Source: Timema cristinae
Taxonomy: Eukaryota; Arthropoda; Insecta; Phasmatodea; Timematidae
Direction of reading: 5' to 3'
DNA length: 64,000 nt
Assembly: GCA_039000515.1 (NCBI GenBank)
Contig: JBCFYV010000012.1
Coordinates: 124,712,605-124,776,604 of the forward strand
Position 1 is the first letter of the stretch. Every line of letters starts with the position of its first letter. Positions 58,340-64,000 of this stretch are shown here, one piece after another. Under the pieces are notes generated by a model. It searched no databases and was not told where the DNA came from. It was given only the letters and a program-made list of their open reading frames with translations. Made by a program: the position numbers and the translations under genes.

Positions 58340-59790
58340 TTCCCATTATTGTTAAAGTGGTATAAAAAAATAGTAAAAATAAAGACAGAATTTTTACACT
58401 ATTGTGGGCTTATACGTTCTCGATTAGATTATGGGTGTTATTTTACATCACACTGCATCATGATCTACACTAGCAAATCTGGACAAAATCAAAAATGCGG
58501 CACTAAGACTGTGTCTGCGATCTTATCGTACATCACCGACCAATTCTCTCCTCATTGAAGCACCGGAGATTCCTTTATTTCTTAGGAACCCTTTTGAAGA
58601 CAATTTTTTTTTATTAACGATTGTTCAACTTCCAGTTCTTTGCGATGCAGACTGTGTACTCTTATATATTATGTCCAGACCAAACAATATTTGTTTAACT
58701 AAACATGTCCAACTCTGGTGGTTAGGTTTTTTGGATTTGAATGAGGTACGTCAGTATATTTTTTATATTCCTTATCCTGTACAGTGTGTCACTTGGTGGC
58801 ATAATGCACTCTGGGACATAGCAGTGGTGTTATCTATTTCTGAATTAGGAGTAAAAAAAATACTTTTCGATCGAAAAGAATTTAAATACATCAAGGTATA
58901 AGAAGGAAATATGGATTAGATACAGGTTTATATTTACAGATGGAGCTAGAAGTTTAGGGGAGCCAGCCTAGTGGGTGTGGCCTTTTATAAGAGTAATATT
59001 AACTATGTATGTTCATTAATATATTATACTACATTATGACGCGTCAATATTTACAGTGGAATTATTTGCTATTCTGCAGGCAATAAAATATACCTTATCT
59101 TTAGGTCCTCATCCAGTAGTGGTGCTATGTGACTCCCATAGTGCTCTGGGGTCTGTAAACAACTTGTTGAAGCCTCCACCATGCCCATTAAGAATTCAAA
59201 TAATCGACAAGAGCACCACTCTTCAATCTAGGGGATACGTATTGGGGTATCGCCGTAATCCTAGTCACGTGGGTATAATGGGTAACAGGAGGGTGGGTAT
59301 ATTGGCATTTAGTATACATTTACTTTATATTGTACAGGAATTTTTTCTTCTGTAGAGCGATTTTATACCGAGAGTAAAACTCAATATTGAGTATATGTGG
59401 GGTGATTGGTGGGAAACCACATGTCAGCAGAAGATCAAATGGTACCACGAGGTTTGTGGTGCAAAATTTGCTACACTTGGGTTTTCTGCAGTAAAGGGAA
59501 CCCGTAAATGTATTTGTAATTTAATTCAGCTTGGGCATGCATACATGAAAGATCGGCTTTATTTGATACACAAGGTTCCGTCTTCACATTGTGCAGTCTG
59601 CCACGTTTATGAAACCTTAAGGCATTTATCTCCGACTTGCCCTGTACATCAATTGACACGAATAAATTACATTCATAGTTATATTACAGACTTTTCTTTA
59701 ATTGTGGTACACTCAGACAACGTTACATTGCATAAGCGGCTGTGTAATTTTCTTCTAAATATAAATGTCAATGTATGTATGGTCTAATAT
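58340..59790 (+). pseudogene. 3' part of a decayed LINE with RNase H domain
   Basis: End of reverse transcriptase (GLIRSRLDYGCYF, then LANLDKIKNAALRLCLRSYR in shifted frame, RTSPTNSLLIEAPEIP), an RNase H domain (IFTDGARS near 58935; ELFAILQAIKYTL, LCDSHSALGSV, NPSHVGIMGN at 59056-59290) and a C-terminal Cys-His tail (HCAVCHVYETLRHLSPTCP near 59590-59645). This order fits I/R1/Loa-type elements with RNase H. Several frameshifts and a stop near 58960 disable it. Confidence 0.85.
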
Positions 59791-60049
59791 CTTCTCGGTT
59801 ATCCCGTAAATGAGATTTGTAATTGGTTAGGGCTAGGTTATGTGGTTTAAAACTTGATTGAACGCAAGAATGTGTCATCGGAAGTGAATAAAATACGAGT
59901 GTTCCTGGGTGATTGAAGTAAATGTCTACAGTTTTATTAAAGAAATAAAAAAAGTAGAAACTATATTTTTCTTGGAGTTACTTCAAATGTTCCATGATTA
60001 AAGGTAGAAGTTTATTTTATGTTTCCACTTCTTTAACATTTTGAACCAT

Positions 60050-61679
60050 TGCTGCACCCTCTGAGTCCTAATACTACCCGGCCATAAAAGTCATAAAAGG
60101 GAGAGGATGAACTTAACATACATGATAAATGGAAATGATAAAAAATATATAGATTCAACAATATGAGCAGTTTATTCAATTAAATTACAATAGCGCAGAT
60201 AACAAAAAATGGTCTCATTATATAATTATGAGTACAGTTGGAAATTATGCTCGAAGCAAACAACTTTATATCATTAAAGTTGCGCAAGTGTTTTAACAAA
60301 AGGAAACATGAAATCTATCATAATATTGATAGTCCAGTCTATAAGAGACAATATATTTAAATGCGATACAAAATTATAAGGGCCTAATGGGCACCTTGAT
60401 ATGGTTCCAAAGGTTTCGTAATTCACAGAAAACGATATCATAAAAATAATGTAATTTAAATTTGACGACCACACAACAGAGTTTACAAAACGTGAGGGTT
60501 TGACTACCAGACCCAAGCCAAACTACCACGGGACTATCAGATCTGACTTAGAATATGGAACTAACAGTTCCATCAATTAACAAAACTTTAACTGTTCAAA
60601 TAGATCTCACGTTACAAAATATTAAAGTCATCCTAATCCAAATTCCAATAAAAAGTTACTTCACGTTACGTTAATTCAAACCATAATTTTAAATATGAAA
60701 AGTTACTTCGATAAAAAAAATTACTCTACAATTCCAAACAATATAATATTAACAAGTCAAACTTCTAATCAGCACATAACTGAGGATATTTGCGAGAATA
60801 AAAATATAAGCAAAAGCTACAGCGCCCGAGCGGCGACCTATCTAAGATAGAATGTTTAGACATTGTTTGACGATCAAAATATTAATACGTTAGATTTTGA
60901 AACTGAATATTATATGCAAAAAGTTTAAAGTTTATAAAGAAGTTAGAGCTCTTTACTCCACTCGTCTAAGCGACGATTTTGATACATTTTACAAGTTTTC
61001 TCCAACCATTGTCCAGGTCCATGACAATGGTCTGTCGTTGATCGTTGATCGTAAGATAGCCCATTATGGCATGCTTGCACAGCCATTATATAGGGATTTC
61101 GTTGTTCTGGTGGGGAGGTGGGAGTACACAAACACACGCATGATGACGTCAACGATGCCTTCAAACAGTCACGTACACCATTGTTGATTCCGCTTGCTCC
61201 ATCGGAATATCCGTGAATATCTCCAATCACCCGATATTTTGAAGGAGGTTCCTTTAGTATCCGTCAGAGGTCGGAAACATAATTGTCCTCTAGTTGACGT
61301 TGATAGTTCACGGCTCATTTCTCGCTAGTACAGTCGGAGTGCCGGGACGCTCTGTTGACCCATTGGATCTCCCTTGACCCACTCGCCAATCTAGGATTCC
61401 AGGTACCGGCCAGCCTTGCAGGATTCTATTGTGAGCAGATTAGTATTGTAAGTACATGAACAAATTAATACTTAGAATTGGATCGAGTAATTAAATATAT
61501 TGTACAGCATCGTTTTTATTATGTCTTCTTAGCCTACAAGAACTACAGCAGAGAAACATACTATTGTAGGGATCCTAATGAGTTGAATTTAGTGGAGCGG
61601 GTAATAAGCCTTCTTGATATAATATCTCCGTCAGTATGGGGTGGGGTCCTGCTGTAACATTATACCACGTAATGTTACA
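60050..61679 (-). mobile_element. Solo LTR (gypsy-like), reverse, 1630 bp
   Basis: On the minus strand it begins TGTAACATTACGTGGTATAA and ends GAGGGTGCAGCA. Flanked by CCAT at 60046-60049 and 61680-61683, a perfect 4-bp target duplication. Same family as 47025-48681, opposite orientation, about 11.4 kb apart. The start has the 27-bp hairpin TGTAACATTA-TACCACG-TAATGTTACA. No internal retroelement genes. Confidence 0.9.
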
Positions 61680-61683
61680 CCAT

Positions 61684-62922
61684 AAGTAGTTTGGGTAAAC
61701 CATGGCTTGAGCTTTGCGTGAACTCTTTCATATTTATAAAAGGTATTAGAAGTATTAGTAAGTATGAGCAAGTCAAAAATGCGGACGACGCATGGTTTAC
61801 GTTCATATAACATTTATTCGTGTTTTTATTTAATAGAGGTATATAGTGTTCTGGGCATTGGCCGCACAGCATACAAAATCACCGCCATGATACATTATTA
61901 GGCCATGGCATACTGTAGTAATTCAAAGAATAATTATATTGGAAGAACTAATTTATTGATACATTTTTAAGCATAGCAACGGTAGCAATAATGATAAACA
62001 ACATCATAGAAGAACAAAACAATGATGACAGGATCTAGGATTAACATATCAGAATAATGTGCACACAAGTCTTTGGCGAGTGATTAATTGTTCATTGCAT
62101 TGTCTTATTTCAACACATACCGTTTGTGGAATACTGGGTTAGATTCTCATTGGCTGATTGAATTATTATTTATGTTCAAGTCTATGCTTAACACACTAAC
62201 CGTTTAATTTAATTAATTTTAGTGGTTCACATTATTCACTTTTCATTATGTATTGATTATGAAGCAATCATTGAAGTATTTTGTTTCAATTTCTGTAAGC
62301 TATGTGCCATGTACTACTCGCTATATTTTATTAATGAAAATAAATTATATATATTTCTGTTTGTTTTCTAACAGTTGTTACTTTGAAGCACCAAAATTTC
62401 CTACATAAGTGCTTTTTCAATGCCTAAATATGTTATATATACAAGCCGTAAGATAATACTAATAACAATGGCCCTACGTGCACGATATTTTTTTTACTTC
62501 CAGCAATTATTAAAATAATATTATCATATTATTTTGTATGGCTTTAAGGAATAAGCGGTAGAATAATGAGGTGCTGTAGAGAGCGCTCATGGTCAATGTC
62601 TGAACTATATCAGATAATTTTGTCAGTATTAGCATAGAATTACTATTATGCTATCTCTGAAGAGTGGAATCTGTGATGGCTATGACGTTTTAATTTTCTA
62701 GGCTACCATTTTCATGAACTTTGAATGTATTTTGTTCTGGCAAACCGGTGATTCATAAACCAAAATTAAACTCGTGAGACTTCATCAGATAATTTAGCAA
62801 CCAAAGGTCAAAGTCAAGAACTTAGTTTATCGTGGTTAACTTGGGAAGTAATACTGTACTCTTCCGTCTAAAGAGAAAGGTGTATTGTGTAAACTTTTCT
62901 TTCGACTAAAAAGAATACTGCG
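61684..62922. other. Upstream region of the BAP31-like gene
   Basis: AT-rich; no exon or element recognised. It should hold the promoter and 5' UTR of the BAP31-like gene, but no motif is clear enough to place them. Confidence 0.5.
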
Positions 62923-63615
62923 ATGAGTCTTCAGTGGACAATAATTGCTACTTTTCTGTATGCAGAAATAGCGTTCGTATTACTACTTGTTTTACCTGTT
63001 GCATCACCACAACGATGGCAAAAACTTTTCAAATCTCGCTTTTTACATATGTTAAACAGCCAAGCCTCTATTTATTTCATGGTTCTTCTGGCTGTCCTCG
63101 TTCTGTTCTTCTTGGATGCCATCCGTGAAATGAAGAAATATTCCAGTTCTGAAGTGGATAATGCTCACGGACATTTAGATGCGGAAATGCAGGTCAACAT
63201 GCGATTGTTCCGGGCACAGCGGAACTTTTACATCTCTGGTTTCGCACTTTTTCTTTCACTAGTTATTCGTCGCCTTGTAATTTTGATTTCCACACAAGCG
63301 ACACTTCTGGCTCAGAGTGAGGCGGCTATGCGCCAAGCCAAGTCTGCCACCACAACCGCTCAAAGCCTACTTGCACAGAATCAAGCAAGTGTCGCTCAGA
63401 ACGACACGAATGAAGCTCATGACCGTGAGATTACTGAATTGAAGGAAAAGCTTGCTAAGGCTGAAAAAGCTCTAGTGCTTGAGAAGAAGGACAAGGAAGC
63501 CATCAAGTCGCAGGCAGAATCGGTGAATGCAGAATATGACCGGCTCTCTGAGGAGCACCGCAAATTACAAGCAACGGTGGAAAGTGCGGGTGGTGAACCA
63601 AAGAAGAACGCTTGA
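62923..63615 (+). CDS. BAP31-like (BCAP29/31 family) ER membrane protein, 230 aa, single exon
   Basis: Polytopic ER protein that escorts membrane cargo and takes part in ER quality control (family knowledge). The 230-aa reading frame starts at the first ATG (MSLQWTIIATFLYAEIAFVL) and matches BAP31 family length and layout: membrane segments at about residues 6-27, 46-67 and 102-124, then a charged coiled coil from about residue 150 to 223. Family-typical strings are LPVASPQRWQKLFKSR and FRAQRNFYISGF. The C-terminus is KKNA, a KKXX-type ER-retrieval signal. No intron interrupts the frame, although neighbours are split by large introns. Either this insect gene has a coding-intronless form or it is a retrocopy; I see no poly(A) tract or target duplication that would settle it. 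ATTAAA at 63934 is a possible poly(A) signal. Confidence 0.94.
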   Translation: MSLQWTIIATFLYAEIAFVLLLVLPVASPQRWQKLFKSRFLHMLNSQASIYFMVLLAVLVLFFLDAIREMKKYSSSEVDNAHGHLDAEMQVNMRLFRAQRNFYISGFALFLSLVIRRLVILISTQATLLAQSEAAMRQAKSATTTAQSLLAQNQASVAQNDTNEAHDREITELKEKLAKAEKALVLEKKDKEAIKSQAESVNAEYDRLSEEHRKLQATVESAGGEPKKNA

Positions 63616-64000
63616 AGTAATTATATAAGGAGGATTTTGTATTTCATATTTTCATTTAATATAAGTATTGTAGCCCATTGCGTTACTTGTCGCCCATACT
63701 AATTTTTCTGGCTAATATCAATGCTATAATATTTGATGGGTGTTGCATATAGTCTAAATAAGACTGTAGGGTGTTATGTTTTTACTAACTGTGGAACCTG
63801 TAGGCCTACATTGTATTAATGGGTGATTTTTGTTTAATAGGCCTACCATTAACACTAATTTAATTTAATTAATTTGTATTTTTGTTAAATAGCCTATTAG
63901 AAAGAATAGGTGGGTACGGTAGGCTACCTACTAATTAAAGTTAATCTTGAATATTATTTTTTACTTAATTTTGTTTTCTGTCGTCTACCAGTTGGTTAGA
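63616..64000. other. 3' flank of the BAP31-like gene
   Basis: AT-rich 3' UTR or flank with ATTAAA at 63934-63939; no further gene in the window. Confidence 0.5.

Overview
This is a window of a repeat-rich, AT-rich arthropod nuclear genome, most likely an insect. The evidence is three animal genes with spliceosomal introns and GT-AG junctions, tRNA-derived SINEs, several clades of non-LTR retrotransposon, and Tigger- and hAT-type DNA transposons. The species cannot be named from the sequence.

Three host genes lie on the + strand. (1) Positions 2178-20772 hold the last 13 coding exons of an OCRL/INPP5B-type inositol polyphosphate 5-phosphatase. All exon phases agree. The 5' exons lie before the window. 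(2) Positions 39289-54624 hold five coding exons of a UDP-glycosyltransferase (521 codons), complete except for a short start exon that I could not place. (3) Positions 62923-63615 hold an uninterrupted BAP31-type ER membrane protein with a KKNA C-terminus. No operon-like coupling is expected. The three genes act separately in phosphoinositide and endosome traffic, small-molecule conjugation in the ER, and ER membrane quality control.

The rest is mobile and tandem DNA. There are at least eight minisatellite or VNTR arrays: 1-1765, 10206-11104, 17114-17644, 19518-20085, 21832-22545, 24145-24944, 27831-27955 and 31090-32728. There are five copies of a tRNA-headed SINE, three of which keep a full-length target-site duplication plus one reverse copy that also does, and two more SINE families. 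A decayed Tigger/pogo element with intact inverted repeats and TA duplications sits inside an older dispersed repeat. Other elements are RTE-like LINE pieces, an APE-type LINE on the minus strand (35549-38720), a LINE end with RNase H (58340-59790), a broken hAT transposase (44280-45720), and two solo LTRs in opposite orientation (47025-48681 and 60050-61679), each with a 4-bp target duplication.

The most unusual signal is in the OCRL-type gene. Three of its exon-intron junctions are themselves the tandem repeat unit: a 3' splice site amplified 11 times at exactly 48 bp spacing, another 3' splice site amplified 9 times at exactly 63 bp spacing, and a 5' splice site duplicated at 48 bp. All periods are multiples of three. 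Upstream acceptors would each run into an in-frame stop, while the second donor would add 16 open codons. I have not seen this described as a gene-wide pattern.
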